Origin: Pseudomonadota bacterium
GTDB taxonomy: Bacteria > Pseudomonadota > Alphaproteobacteria > Rhizobiales > Aestuariivirgaceae
Length of the DNA stretch: 36,909 nt
Assembly (NCBI GenBank): GCA_020161855.1
Contig: JAIUNJ010000014.1
Span: forward strand, 1-36,909
Reading direction: 5' to 3'
In this document: piece after piece, positions 16,023 through 25,117 of the stretch
How positions within the stretch are numbered: the first letter of the stretch is position 1
Layout of the letters: each line of letters begins with the position of its first letter
Translations under genes and position numbers: made by a program
The notes under the pieces: generated by a model
The model's input: only the letters and a program-made list of their open reading frames with translations
Databases searched by the model: none
Told to the model about the DNA's origin: nothing

Positions 16023-16864
16023 TGCATCCCCAGGCCAGACAGCATGGCCAGTGAGACAATACAGTTCCACACGGCATGAAGAATGACGGGCACCCAGATC
16101 GAGCCGAAACGCAGCAAGGCGCCGCCGAGCACCAGTCCCATGAAGAAGAGCAGAAGCACGAAGAGCCATGGCGCCGCAGAGCCGTGGACAAGCGCCCAGG
16201 CAGCGGAGGTCACCACCAGCGTGCCGGGCGCCTTGAGCCATGTCTGGCGCAGAGCCGAGAACAGCGCACCACGGAAAACAAACTCCTCGACCAGCGGCGC
16301 ACCGGCAACGACAGCGGGAAAGGCGAGCGCAAAAAGCAGCGGTTCGTCGGCGAGATCGGCGATGGTCTTCTCCATCATGCCCGCCGATGAGCTGCTGTCG
16401 TTCAGTCCCTGCGACGAAGGCGTATAGGCGCTGGGATCAATACCGGTGACGACGAAGACCAGCACGAAGATCAGATACATCGACACGACAAATGCCAGGA
16501 TGAGGACGAACCAGCCACCAATGCCGAGGTCAGGCAGCCTGAGCGGAATGCCCCTATCGCCTGTCTTGTTCCACAGTCCGGCAACGAATAGCGCCACGGC
16601 GACGGCAATCAGCGAAGCCGGCAGGATGCCGATGACAACCGCCTTGAGGAAATTCCCCATGGCTGCCGTGTCCGTCCCGGTGGCCCAGGGCATGCCACCG
16701 AACAGAAGCACATGGGCAAAGCCGCCACAAAGGATCTGGAGGATCGAATAGATGACGAAGAGCAGCACCGCGAAGGCAATGACGAGCAAGGGATGCTGGC
16801 CACTCTCCGCCGTGTAAAGCGGATGCTGGCGCGCTGCGGCAAAATCTGGTCCGAAGAAACGCAT
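16019..16864 (-). CDS. CPBP family intramembrane metalloprotease
   Basis: 281 residues from ATG 16864. At least six hydrophobic helices are visible. The CAAX-protease/bacteriocin-processing motifs are EEFVFRG (Glu193, Glu194, Arg198), a His in ALVHGS and a His in PVILHAVWN, together the likely zinc site. I chose the start that lies one base after the thyA stop (TGA-C-ATG). A start at 16915 would add 17 polar residues and overlap thyA. The substrate is unknown. Confidence 0.9.
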   Translation of the reverse strand: MRFFGPDFAAARQHPLYTAESGQHPLLVIAFAVLLFVIYSILQILCGGFAHVLLFGGMPWATGTDTAAMGNFLKAVVIGILPASLIAVAVALFVAGLWNKTGDRGIPLRLPDLGIGGWFVLILAFVVSMYLIFVLVFVVTGIDPSAYTPSSQGLNDSSSSAGMMEKTIADLADEPLLFALAFPAVVAGAPLVEEFVFRGALFSALRQTWLKAPGTLVVTSAAWALVHGSAAPWLFVLLLFFMGLVLGGALLRFGSIWVPVILHAVWNCIVSLAMLSGLGMQ

Positions 16865-16865
16865 G

Positions 16866-17660
16866 TCAGACGGCCACTGGCGCTGCGATGGCGGGATCGG
16901 GATCGTAGCCATCAATGCGGAAGTCCTCGAAGCGGAACTCCTCCAGCGATTGCACCTGCCGGGTGATCACCAGTTGTGGCAGGGGCTTCGGCTTCCGCGC
17001 CAACTGCAATTTCGCCTGCTCCAGGTGATTGAGATAAAGATGCGTATCGCCAAGCGTATGCACGAAGTCTCCGACACCAAGCCCCGTCACATGCGCAATC
17101 ATATGCGTGAGCATGGCATAGGAGGCGATATTGAAAGGCACGCCGAGGAAGATGTCGGCGGAACGCTGATAGAGCTGGCAGGAGAGCTTGCCGTTCAGGA
17201 CATAGAACTGGAACAGGCAATGGCATGGCGGCAGCGCCATCTGGTCCACATCCGCCGGGTTCCAGGCCGTCACCAATAGGCGGCGCGAGTCCGGCGATTT
17301 ACTGATGCGGGCCACCACATCGGCCAACTGGTCGATGGTGCCGCCATCGCGCGCCGGCCAGGAGCGCCATTGCGCGCCATAGACCGGCCCGAGATCACCA
17401 TTGGTATCGGCCCATTCATCCCAGATCGTGACCTTGTTGTCGTGCAGGTACTTGATGTTCGTATCGCCGCGGATGAACCACAGAAGCTCGTGGATGATCG
17501 AGCGCAGATGCAGCTTCTTCGTCGTCACCAGCGGAAAGCCCGCCGACAGGTCATAGCGCGACTGGTGCCCGAACACCGAAAGCGTGCCCGTCCCGGTGCG
17601 GTCATCCTTGCGCTGGCCATGGTCGAGCACATGGCGCATCAGGTCGTGATATTGCTGCAT
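16866..17660 (-). CDS. thyA: Thymidylate synthase
   Basis: 264 residues, the same length as the E. coli enzyme. It methylates dUMP to dTMP with methylene-tetrahydrofolate and releases dihydrofolate. The nucleophile is Cys146 in [10 protein letters not shown]. The phosphate-binding [18 protein letters not shown] block and the C-terminal valine-ended tail (APVAV) are present. First gene of the run thyA-CPBP-GNAT-folA. Confidence 0.98.
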   Translation of the reverse strand: MQQYHDLMRHVLDHGQRKDDRTGTGTLSVFGHQSRYDLSAGFPLVTTKKLHLRSIIHELLWFIRGDTNIKYLHDNKVTIWDEWADTNGDLGPVYGAQWRSWPARDGGTIDQLADVVARISKSPDSRRLLVTAWNPADVDQMALPPCHCLFQFYVLNGKLSCQLYQRSADIFLGVPFNIASYAMLTHMIAHVTGLGVGDFVHTLGDTHLYLNHLEQAKLQLARKPKPLPQLVITRQVQSLEEFRFEDFRIDGYDPDPAIAAPVAV

Positions 17661-17727
17661 CGGGTCCGTCTATAGCGATTCCGCCGCGATTTGAAACCTG
17701 CCGCCTGTGGGCAAGGAGCGGCCCCTT

Positions 17728-17756
17728 TTGCATTTTGCCCGGAGGCCACCTATATA
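17728..17756 (+). promoter_or_regulatory. Promoter of the tmRNA gene
   Basis: TTGCAT (17728-17733) and TATATA (17751-17756) are spaced by 17 bp. The predicted start, about 17762, falls at the beginning of the permuted tmRNA gene. Confidence 0.7.
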
Positions 17757-17759
17757 GGG

Positions 17760-18070
17760 TCCGTTCACCGCAAGGTGGACTATGGTGATAAACGGCTTGC
17801 GTAATAAACCTATTGGACCCGGGGGCAGTACCCGGCGCCTCCACCATTCCCCTACAGAATGGACCTTTGGGGGCGAAACAGGATCGACAAGGGCGTAAAG
17901 GCAGGTTTTTTGCTCGTGATGGTTCCGACGTTATCGGGCTAATTTATAGTTGCGAATGACAACTATGCTCCGGTTGCCGTCGCTGCGTAACGCAGTGCCG
18001 AGACCGAAATCAAAGCCCTGAGGCTTAGCAGCTTCAGGCGGGGTTCGCCGGCACCTGGCAACAGAAGCCG
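17760..18070 (+). ncRNA. ssrA: Circularly permuted two-piece tmRNA
   Basis: Rescues stalled ribosomes and tags the unfinished protein for proteolysis. The gene is permuted as in other Alphaproteobacteria. The acceptor piece comes first (about 17760-17846): it has a T-arm CCGGG-GGCAGTA-CCCGG, the acceptor strand CGCCTCC and an encoded CCA at 17844-17846. A 22-nt spacer (17847-17868) follows, then the coding piece from 17869 with GGGGGCGAAACAGGATCGAC. GGGGGCG pairs with CGCCTCC to close the acceptor stem. The tag reading frame is at 17952-17990. The spacer is expected to be removed to give two RNAs. The outer ends are approximate; hairpins continue to about 18070. Confidence 0.93.
17952..17990 (+). 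other. tmRNA proteolysis-tag reading frame
   Basis: Codes for ANDNYAPVAVAA followed by TAA. With the alanine carried by the tmRNA itself the tag is AANDNYAPVAVAA. The AND-N start is the SspB-binding part and the hydrophobic AVAA end is the ClpX degron. sspB lies 190 bp downstream. Confidence 0.93.
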
Positions 18071-18177
18071 GCACTTCCCTCCTTCACGTTTTCAGGCATA
18101 TTCGAAAGTTGCCGCTGCGTCTGGCAGGGCCTCCGGCTTGCCGTTATTGTGGCCGCGATTCGGAACAAGAGGAATGA

Positions 18178-18675
18178 ATGACCGAAGACCTGATGCGTTA
18201 TGACCAGTTGGCGCAGAGTGCGCTGCGCGGCGTTGTCCGCGAAGCCCTGCGCCGGGTCCATCGCCAGGGGCTTCCGGGCGAGCACCATTTCTATATTGCC
18301 TTCAACACAAAATACCCGGGCGTCGTCATCAGCCCGCGCGTGGCCGAGCGCTATCCGCGCGAGATGACAGTGGTGTTGCAGCATCAGTTCTGGAACCTGC
18401 AGATTCACGACGACCGTTTCGAAGTCGAGCTTTCCTTCGACAACATCCCTGAAAAGCTTGTGGTGCCTTTCAACTCGATCAAGGGCTTCCTCGATCCTGC
18501 CGTGCAGTTTGGCCTTCAGTTCGAGGTCGTGCAGGTCGAGGAGGAAGCCACGGACACAGTTCAGCCAAACAGTGCGGCCAAGCCTGCGGGCGATGGGCCG
18601 GACGAAACCCAGAGCCCCGCTTCAAACAGCGAGACCCCGAATGTCGTTTCACTCGATGCCTTCCGCAAGAAATAA
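18178..18675 (+). CDS. sspB: SspB, ClpXP adaptor for ssrA-tagged proteins (alpha type)
   Basis: 165 residues. Begins MTEDLMRYDQLAQSALRGVVREAL and continues with GEHHFYIAFNTKYPGV, ERYPREMTVVLQHQFWNL and FNSIKGFLDPAVQFGLQF, the conserved core of the alphaproteobacterial SspB. The last third (about 125-155) is a flexible Pro/Ser/Ala-rich linker that ends in NVVSLDAFRKK, a short tail of the kind that docks on ClpX. It lies just after the tmRNA gene, so tag and tag-reader are side by side. Confidence 0.93.
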   Translation: MTEDLMRYDQLAQSALRGVVREALRRVHRQGLPGEHHFYIAFNTKYPGVVISPRVAERYPREMTVVLQHQFWNLQIHDDRFEVELSFDNIPEKLVVPFNSIKGFLDPAVQFGLQFEVVQVEEEATDTVQPNSAAKPAGDGPDETQSPASNSETPNVVSLDAFRKK

Positions 18676-19585
18676 GATCGCCGCTGCCCTTCTGGCTGTC
18701 GCCACCCTGATGGGCGGCGTCACTCTGGCCCAGGCCGAGACTGCAAAGGGCGGCCTGCCGGCCGATGCCTACAAGATCCCGGCCAAGAAACTCTTCGGGC
18801 GGGAGAAGCTCCCGGCCGACCTGAAAGCCCACTCGATTGGCAGCTATGCCAAGGGCTGTCTCGCCGGTGGCGAGGCTATCCCCATCACCGACAATGCCTG
18901 GCAGGTGATGCGCCTGTCGCGCAACCGCAACTGGGGCCATCCTGATCTCATCGCGCTGGTTGAACGCCTCGCCCGCGAAGCCAAGGCCGCCGGTGAATGG
19001 AACGGCCTGTTGGTGGGCGACATTTCCCAGCCCCGTGGCGGCCCGATGCTGACAGGTCATGCCAGCCACCAGATCGGCCTCGACGCCGACATCTGGCTCA
19101 CGCAGATGCCCAACAAGGTGCTCTCCGCCAACGAACGCGAGAACATGAGCGCCACCATCGTCACCAAGAACCGCAAGGAAATCGACCCCAAGGTGTGGAC
19201 CGAAAACCACGCCAGGCTGATCATGCGGGCCGCAAAATATGACCGCGTGGCGCGCATCTTCGTGCATCCGCCGATCAAGGCCGAGCTCTGCAAATGGGCC
19301 AAGGGCGACCGCTCGTGGCTCGCCAAGGTGCGCCCGCTCTATGGCCACAACTATCACTTCCACATTCGCATGAAGTGCCCCGAGGGCGTGGCAGGTTGCA
19401 AGGATCAGTGGACACCGAAGCCGAAGGATGGAACCGGCTGCGGCGAGGAGTTGGATTACTGGATGAGCGATGTGCCGTGGAAGCCGCGCAAGGCCGACCC
19501 GAACGCTCCGAAGCCCAAGCCTGCCCCTCCCTTGACTCTCGCGGGTCTTCCTGCTGAATGCCGCGCCGTCATCGCGGCACCCTGA
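18656..19585 (+). CDS. mepA: Penicillin-insensitive murein endopeptidase MepA
   Basis: 309 residues. Cuts the D-Ala to meso-diaminopimelate cross-links of peptidoglycan in the periplasm. Signal peptide: MPSARNKIAAALLAVATLMG and on to TLAQA, cleavage likely near residue 27. The zinc motif is LTGHASHQIGLDADIW (His135, Asp145 region), with a further His pair in NYHFHIRMKCP. Several Cys pairs fit a periplasmic disulfide-bonded fold. The gene overlaps the end of sspB by 20 nt (an ATG at 18641 is also possible), so it is probably co-expressed. The C-terminus is Pro/Lys-rich. Confidence 0.93.
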   Translation: MPSARNKIAAALLAVATLMGGVTLAQAETAKGGLPADAYKIPAKKLFGREKLPADLKAHSIGSYAKGCLAGGEAIPITDNAWQVMRLSRNRNWGHPDLIALVERLAREAKAAGEWNGLLVGDISQPRGGPMLTGHASHQIGLDADIWLTQMPNKVLSANERENMSATIVTKNRKEIDPKVWTENHARLIMRAAKYDRVARIFVHPPIKAELCKWAKGDRSWLAKVRPLYGHNYHFHIRMKCPEGVAGCKDQWTPKPKDGTGCGEELDYWMSDVPWKPRKADPNAPKPKPAPPLTLAGLPAECRAVIAAP

Positions 19586-19605
19586 CCATACGCGCGCGCT
19601 GAGAC

Positions 19606-19628
19606 TGAAACCCCAGGGGGCGGTTTCA
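19606..19628 (+). promoter_or_regulatory. Hairpin enclosing the kup ribosome-binding site
   Basis: TGAAACC (19606-19612) pairs perfectly with GGTTTCA (19622-19628), and the loop CCAGGGGGC holds the only Shine-Dalgarno-like sequence. The right arm ends directly before the kup ATG at 19629. This structure could limit translation of kup, or it could be a leftover terminator stem without a T-run. Confidence 0.5.
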
Positions 19629-21512
19629 ATGAATCAGACTGCAAAGCCGGAACCCGGGAAGCTTCCCGACACGCTGAAGATGGCCTTTGCCACGCTCGGC
19701 GTCGTCTATGGTGACATCGGTACCTCGCCGCTCTACGCCATGCGCGAAGCGCTGCATCCGGTCGTTCAGGCTGGCGGTGACCTGCGCATGGCCGTGCTCG
19801 GCGTTGTCTCCCTGCTGATCTGGGCTCTGCTCATCGTCGTCACGCTCAAATATGTCGTCATGCTGATGCGCGCCGACAATCGCGGCGAAGGCGGCATCCT
19901 CTCCCTCGTCGTGCTCGTCGAGATCCTGCTCAAGAAGCGCGGCGGCTTCGTGCTGGCGCTTGGCATCATCGGTGCAGCGTTCTTCTTCGGCGATGCCATG
20001 ATCACCCCGGCCATGACGACGCTGGGCGCCATCGAAGGCCTGACCGTCATCAATCCGGCCTTCAAGGATCTGGTCGTGCCGCTGGCGCTTGTCATCCTGA
20101 CCTCGCTCTTCATCTTCCAGTACAAGGGCACGGCGGGCGTGGCCTCGCTCTTCGCCCCCATCACCTTCATCTGGTTCGTGACCATCGGCATCCTCGGCCT
20201 CTTTCACATCTCCGATGATTTCGACATCTTCCTCGCCTTCAACCCGCTCTATGGCCTGCGCATGCTACTCGACCAGCCAGGCCTCGCCATGCTCGTCTTC
20301 GGCGGTGTCTTCCTTGTGGTCACGGGCGGCGAAGCCCTCTACGCCGACATGGGCCATTTCGGGCGCACCCCCATCCGCATCGCGTGGAGTGCTGTTGTGC
20401 TGCCCGGCCTCATTCTCAACTATCTGGGCCAGGGCGCCTTCGTCATCTCGCATCCGCAAGCGATCGAGAACCCGTTCTATCTCATGGCGCCATCCTGGGG
20501 CCTGATCCCGCTGCTGCTGCTCGCCACGGCCATGGCCATCATCGCCAGCCAGGCGGTGATCACCGGCGCTTTTTCCATCGCCCAGCAGGCCATGTCGCTC
20601 GGTCTCGTACCACGCATGGGCATCACCCACACCTCCGAGGACGAGAAGGGCCAGATCTATGTCGGCCAGATCAACTGGCTCATCCTGATCGGCGTCATCA
20701 TCCTCGTTCTGGTCTTCAAGTCGTCGTCCAATCTCGCCTCGGCCTATGGTGTTGCCGTCAACACCTCGATGATCGTCGACACGCTGCTGGCGCTGATCTT
20801 CTTCTGGAAGGCAAAGACCTGGCCACGCATAATCACCATCCCGGCGCTGCTCTTCATCCTCGTCTGCGAGCTCATGTTCGGCATGGCCAACGCCCTCAAG
20901 ATCCCGCACGGCGGCTACATGCCCGTGCTGATCGGTGCGGCGATCATCCTCATCATGGTGACATGGCTGCGCGGCCGCAAACTCCTGGCCAACAAGCTGG
21001 CCAAGGAGTCGATCGAACTCGATGGCCTGCTGCAGAGCCTCGAGCGCCGCGCGCCCGCCCGTGTGGCCGGAGCGGCCGTCTTCCTGCAGACTGATCGCAA
21101 ATATGCGCCAAGCGCCCTGATGCACAACCTGAAGCACAACCGCGTGCTGCATGACAAACTGATCTTCATCACCGTGGAAACGACGGATGAGCCGCGCCAC
21201 GAGGGTGAACTTGTGAGCGTGCGCCAGGGACCGCTCGGTGCCTGGATCGTCGAGGCCCGCTTCGGCTACATGGAGCAGCCGGACGTGCCCAAGGCGCTGC
21301 GCGCCTGCGCCGATCATGGCCTCGAGGTCGATCCACGCCAGGCCAGCTATTTCCTTGGCCGCCGCGTCATCCGCCTTGCCGCGCGCTCGTCGATGCCACT
21401 ATGGCAGCAACGCATCTTCATCATGCTCGCCAACCAGTCGTCGCGGGCCATCGAATTCTTCCGCATTCCGGCCGACCGCGTGGTCGAGCTTGGCATGCAG
21501 ATCAGCGTCTGA
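19629..21512 (+). CDS. kup: Kup family low-affinity potassium transporter
   Basis: 627 residues, the usual length. Proton-coupled K+ uptake across the inner membrane. The N-terminal signature ATLGVVYGDIGTSPLYAMREAL is followed by about 12 hydrophobic helices up to residue 450 (including GALFFGDAMITPAMTTLGAIEGL-like sequence) and a cytoplasmic C-terminal domain with FITVETTDEPR. The only clear ribosome site is held in a hairpin. Confidence 0.97.
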   Translation: MNQTAKPEPGKLPDTLKMAFATLGVVYGDIGTSPLYAMREALHPVVQAGGDLRMAVLGVVSLLIWALLIVVTLKYVVMLMRADNRGEGGILSLVVLVEILLKKRGGFVLALGIIGAAFFFGDAMITPAMTTLGAIEGLTVINPAFKDLVVPLALVILTSLFIFQYKGTAGVASLFAPITFIWFVTIGILGLFHISDDFDIFLAFNPLYGLRMLLDQPGLAMLVFGGVFLVVTGGEALYADMGHFGRTPIRIAWSAVVLPGLILNYLGQGAFVISHPQAIENPFYLMAPSWGLIPLLLLATAMAIIASQAVITGAFSIAQQAMSLGLVPRMGITHTSEDEKGQIYVGQINWLILIGVIILVLVFKSSSNLASAYGVAVNTSMIVDTLLALIFFWKAKTWPRIITIPALLFILVCELMFGMANALKIPHGGYMPVLIGAAIILIMVTWLRGRKLLANKLAKESIELDGLLQSLERRAPARVAGAAVFLQTDRKYAPSALMHNLKHNRVLHDKLIFITVETTDEPRHEGELVSVRQGPLGAWIVEARFGYMEQPDVPKALRACADHGLEVDPRQASYFLGRRVIRLAARSSMPLWQQRIFIMLANQSSRAIEFFRIPADRVVELGMQISV

Positions 21513-21538
21513 TTTCACCTCTCGCACAGGATTATCCC

Positions 21539-22471
21539 ATGCCGTCACTTTCCCCCTTCTCCAAACCGGGCCGCTTCTGGCGCGGCAACCTGCACACGCA
21601 TTCGAACCTGTCAGACGGTGCCCTGGCGCTTGACGACGTGGTCGGGCGCTACAAGGCGGCGGGCTACGACTTCGTGATGATGTCGGAACATTTCATCGAC
21701 CATTTCAACTGGCCGATTGCCGACACCCGCCATCTCCGCGGCAATGACTTCACCACCATTCTCGGTGCCGAACTTCATGCCCCGGTCACCAGCGCGGGCG
21801 AGCTCTGGCATATCGTCGCCGCCGGCCTGCCGCTCGACTTCAAGCCTGCGGCCAAGGGCGAGACCGGCGAGCAGATTGCCCGCCGCGCCATGGAAGGCGG
21901 CGCCTTCGTCGGCATTGCCCATCCGTCCTGGTCACGGCTTACCATCGAGGATGGACGGGCCCTGTCCTTCGCCCATGCTGTCGAAATCTACAATCACGGC
22001 TGTGCCATCGAAAACGATCTGGGCGAGGGCTTCTACCTGCTCGACCAGATGCTGAACGAGGGCCATCGTCTCACAGCCTTCGCCACCGATGATGCACATT
22101 TCAAAACGCCGGATCATTTCGGCGGCTGGGTGCATGTGAAGGCCGAGAGCCTCGATCCAGACGTGCTGCTGGCAGCCCTGAAGGCCGGCCATCACTACTC
22201 GTCTCAGGGGCCCCTGCTCCATGACATCTCGCTGTCGGGCAAGGAACTCAGCATCTCCTGTTCGCCGGTGGATTCGATCACCGTTCTTTGCGGCAATTCC
22301 CGCACCTGCGTCGCCACAGGCCGCGCCATCACCTCGGCAAGCTTCGACCTGTCCAAGCTCGACACCGGCTGGCTGCTGCAGAAGAAGAGCCCATGGTTCC
22401 GGGTTGCGGTGATCGACAATGCCGGCAAGCGCGCCTGGAGCAATCCCTACTGGTTCGACGAACTCAAGTAG
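21539..22471 (+). CDS. PHP domain metal-dependent phosphoesterase-like protein
   Basis: 310 residues from ATG 21539. The PHP motif HTHSNLSDG (residues 19-27), a second block MMSEHF, and IAHPSW and FATDDAH give the expected set of metal-binding His and Asp residues. Members without a polymerase domain hydrolyse phosphoesters such as histidinol phosphate or nucleotide phosphates, so the substrate here is open. The last 90 residues form a beta-rich domain. It follows kup on the same strand. Confidence 0.88.
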   Translation: MPSLSPFSKPGRFWRGNLHTHSNLSDGALALDDVVGRYKAAGYDFVMMSEHFIDHFNWPIADTRHLRGNDFTTILGAELHAPVTSAGELWHIVAAGLPLDFKPAAKGETGEQIARRAMEGGAFVGIAHPSWSRLTIEDGRALSFAHAVEIYNHGCAIENDLGEGFYLLDQMLNEGHRLTAFATDDAHFKTPDHFGGWVHVKAESLDPDVLLAALKAGHHYSSQGPLLHDISLSGKELSISCSPVDSITVLCGNSRTCVATGRAITSASFDLSKLDTGWLLQKKSPWFRVAVIDNAGKRAWSNPYWFDELK

Positions 22472-22521
22472 ACTGGCTGGGGGAAGTCCGGTAGCCGTGG
22501 CTCGGGCGCACGGCACCGCAC

Positions 22522-23283
22522 ATGGACTGGATCAATTTTCTTCTGCTCTTCGCTGGCGGCGTTCTCGCCGGGATGATCAATGTGCTGGCGGGTGGCGCCG
22601 GCTTCATGACCTTTCCGCTGCTGATCGCCACCGGCCTTACCGAGATGCAGGCCAATGCCGCGAACTTCGTGGCTCTCGTGCCGGCCAACATCGTCGGCAC
22701 GCTGGTCTACCGGCAGGAATTGAAGGAGATGCGCGGCAGCCTGCCGCTGCGCTGCCTGCTCGCGGTCATTGGTGGCACGCTCGGGTCGTTCCTGTTCATC
22801 TGGCTTGGCGCTGAATCCTTCCACGCCGCCATTCCCTGGCTCCTCGTCTTCGCAACATTGTCCTTCGGTTTCGGCCCCAGTCTCAAGCAATGGCTGGAGC
22901 GCCGCCAGAATTTCGATGTCTCGCGCTGGCTCTGGCTTTCGCTGCTGCTCGAGTTCTTCGTCTATGTCTATGGTGGCTACTTCGGCCTCGGCATGGGCAT
23001 CATCCTGCTCGCCCTCTATTCCCTGTTCAGCCACATGACGATCCATCAGGCCCAGGCCTTGCGCAATGCCACGATCGCACTGATGACCGTCATCGGCATT
23101 GCCATCTTCGCCAGCAACGGCATCGTGCCTTGGATGCACGCCTTCATCATGATGGCGGGTGCTGTTGTCGGCGGTTTCGGCATGGCAAAACTTGCCCGCC
23201 GGTTGCCACAGGACGTCGTCCGCCGCGTCATTCTGTGCTGGTCGGTTGTCCTGACCGTCTATGCCTTCTGGCACTATCGGTGA
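22522..23283 (+). CDS. TauE/SafE family sulfite-type anion permease
   Basis: 253 residues, about eight hydrophobic helices. The family starts with GGVLAGMINVLAGGAGFMTFPLLIATGL and repeats the fold with GGYFGLGMGIILLALYSLF in the second half. Such permeases export sulfite, sulfoacetate or similar organic acids; no sulfur genes lie nearby to fix the substrate. Confidence 0.9.
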   Translation: MDWINFLLLFAGGVLAGMINVLAGGAGFMTFPLLIATGLTEMQANAANFVALVPANIVGTLVYRQELKEMRGSLPLRCLLAVIGGTLGSFLFIWLGAESFHAAIPWLLVFATLSFGFGPSLKQWLERRQNFDVSRWLWLSLLLEFFVYVYGGYFGLGMGIILLALYSLFSHMTIHQAQALRNATIALMTVIGIAIFASNGIVPWMHAFIMMAGAVVGGFGMAKLARRLPQDVVRRVILCWSVVLTVYAFWHYR

Positions 23284-23340
23284 GTAGCCCGGCCCCTGCC
23301 AGCATGCTATGGCAGCGCGCGACAAAGAAGGCAGAGGCCC

Positions 23341-24732
23341 ATGAGCAAGACGACCCGCACTGAAACCGATACCTTTGGCCCCATCGAGGTGCCCGCCGAC
23401 AAATACTGGGGCGCTCAGGCCCAGCGTTCGCTGCAGAATTTCCGCATCGGCTGGGAGAAGCAGCCGGCCTCGGTTGTCCGTGCCCTCGGCATCGTCAAGC
23501 GTGCCGCCGCCGAAACCAACCTTGCCCTCGGCCGCCTCGACAAGACCATCGCCGAGGCCATCGTCAAAGCCGCCAATGAAGTCATCGAAGGCAAGCTCAA
23601 CGATCATTTCCCGCTCGCCGTCTGGCAGACAGGCTCCGGCACCCAGTCCAACATGAATGCCAATGAGGTGATCTCGAACCGCGCCATCGAGATCATGGGC
23701 GGCGTCATGGGCTCGAAGAAGCCAGTGCACCCCAACGACCATGTGAACATGAGCCAGTCGTCAAACGACACCTATCCCACGGCCATGCACATCGCCTGCG
23801 CCGAGGAGATCCAGCATCGCCTGCTCCCGGCACTCCGCCACCTGCATGCAGCACTCGATGCCAAGGCCAATGCCTGGAATGCCATCATCAAGATCGGCCG
23901 CACCCACACGCAGGATGCAACGCCGGTGACATTGGGTCAGGAATTCTCCGGCTACGCCCAGCAAATATCAAACGGCATCAAGCGGATAGAACAAACTCTT
24001 CCGCTGTTGATGGAACTGGCCCAGGGCGGCACGGCGGTGGGCACCGGGCTCAATGCGCCGGTGGGCTTTGCCGAGAAAGTGGCGGCGCGCGTCGCCGCCA
24101 TCACCGGCCTTGCTTTCACCTCTGCCCCCAACAAGTTCGAGGCCCTGGCCGCCCATGACGCCATGGTGATGAGCCACGGCGCCATCAACACGGTGGCGGC
24201 ATCGCTCTTCAAGATTGCCAACGACATACGTTTCCTCGGTTCGGGCCCGCGCTCCGGCCTTGGCGAACTCTCGCTGCCCGAGAACGAGCCCGGCTCATCC
24301 ATTATGCCGGGCAAGGTGAACCCCACACAGTGCGAAGCCCTCACCATGGTCTGCGCCCATATCTTCGGCAATCACGCCGCCCTCACCTTTGCTGACTCAC
24401 AGGGCCATTTCGAGCTCAACGTCTTCAATCCGGTGATGGCCTACAACTTCCTGCAGTCGGTGCAACTCATCGCCGATGCGGCTGTCAGCTTCACCGACAA
24501 CTGCGTGGTGGGGATCGAGCCCCGCCTCGACAACATCAAGGCGGGCCTTGACCGCTCACTGATGCTGGTGACGGCGCTGGCACCTAAATACGGCTACGAC
24601 CGCGCCGCCAAGATCGCCAAGACCGCTCACAAGAACGGAACGACCCTGCGCGAGGAAGCGGTCAAGGATGGCATTCCCGGCGATGACTTCGATGCCATTG
24701 TGAAGCCGGAGAACATGCTGGGGCCGGCCTGA
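23341..24732 (+). CDS. fumC: Class II fumarate hydratase
   Basis: 463 residues. Interconverts fumarate and malate in the TCA cycle. The signature [11 protein letters not shown] is at 318-328, [16 protein letters not shown] at about 186-201, and [10 protein letters not shown] at 140-149. No iron-sulfur Cys are needed in this class. GAGG lies 4 nt before the ATG. Its stop overlaps the start of the DUF4169 gene by one base. Confidence 0.98.
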   Translation: MSKTTRTETDTFGPIEVPADKYWGAQAQRSLQNFRIGWEKQPASVVRALGIVKRAAAETNLALGRLDKTIAEAIVKAANEVIEGKLNDHFPLAVWQTGSGTQSNMNANEVISNRAIEIMGGVMGSKKPVHPNDHVNMSQSSNDTYPTAMHIACAEEIQHRLLPALRHLHAALDAKANAWNAIIKIGRTHTQDATPVTLGQEFSGYAQQISNGIKRIEQTLPLLMELAQGGTAVGTGLNAPVGFAEKVAARVAAITGLAFTSAPNKFEALAAHDAMVMSHGAINTVAASLFKIANDIRFLGSGPRSGLGELSLPENEPGSSIMPGKVNPTQCEALTMVCAHIFGNHAALTFADSQGHFELNVFNPVMAYNFLQSVQLIADAAVSFTDNCVVGIEPRLDNIKAGLDRSLMLVTALAPKYGYDRAAKIAKTAHKNGTTLREEAVKDGIPGDDFDAIVKPENMLGPA

Positions 24733-24908
24733 TGGGCGAGATCGTCAATCTCCGCCGTTTCCGCAAGGAAAAGGCACGCAACGACAAGGAACGCGAGGCC
24801 GAGGCCAACCGCGCCAAGTTCGGGCGCAGCAAGGCCGACAAGGCATTGACGGATGCTGAACGGGAGCTTGAGGCCCGCAAGCTCGAGGGCCACAAGCGCG
24901 ACGAGTGA
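24732..24908 (+). CDS. DUF4169 family small basic protein
   Basis: 58 residues starting [16 protein letters not shown] and continuing with many Lys/Arg/Glu/Ala, almost certainly one long helix. This N-terminus is the hallmark of the DUF4169 family, which commonly follows fumC in Hyphomicrobiales. The start ATG shares a base with the fumC stop (TGATG) and the stop overlaps the next gene the same way. Function unknown. Confidence 0.88.
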   Translation: MGEIVNLRRFRKEKARNDKEREAEANRAKFGRSKADKALTDAERELEARKLEGHKRDE

Positions 24909-25117
24909 TGAACCGTGACCTCAAGCGCTCCCTGACGATTGCGGGGCACCGCACTTCGCTTTCGCTTGAGCCGGAATTCTGGGCGGCACTCAACGACGCC
25001 GCCAGGGCCGAGGGCAAGAGCCTTGCAGCGCTCGTCGGCGAGATCGACAGCCAGCGCCAGGGTCGCAATCTCTCCAGCGCGATCCGCGTCTACCTTCTGA
25101 ACCAGTCCCGTCAGTAG
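24908..25117 (+). CDS. Ribbon-helix-helix domain protein
   Basis: 69 residues. The strand RTSLSLEPEFW is followed by two helices, ALNDAARAEGKSLAALVGEID, and the C-terminal SSAIRVYLLNQ: the ribbon-helix-helix_4 pattern common beside fumC and sspB in this order. A DNA-binding role is inferred from the fold. Its last 7 bases overlap the end of the AsmA gene on the other strand. Confidence 0.86.
   Translation: MNRDLKRSLTIAGHRTSLSLEPEFWAALNDAARAEGKSLAALVGEIDSQRQGRNLSSAIRVYLLNQSRQ

Noticed and set aside
17757-17846. A tRNA-like 3' end with CCA, first read as a partial tRNA gene
   Set aside because: The pairing partner of its acceptor strand is the GGGGGCG 23 nt downstream, followed by a tag reading frame, so it is the acceptor piece of the permuted tmRNA.
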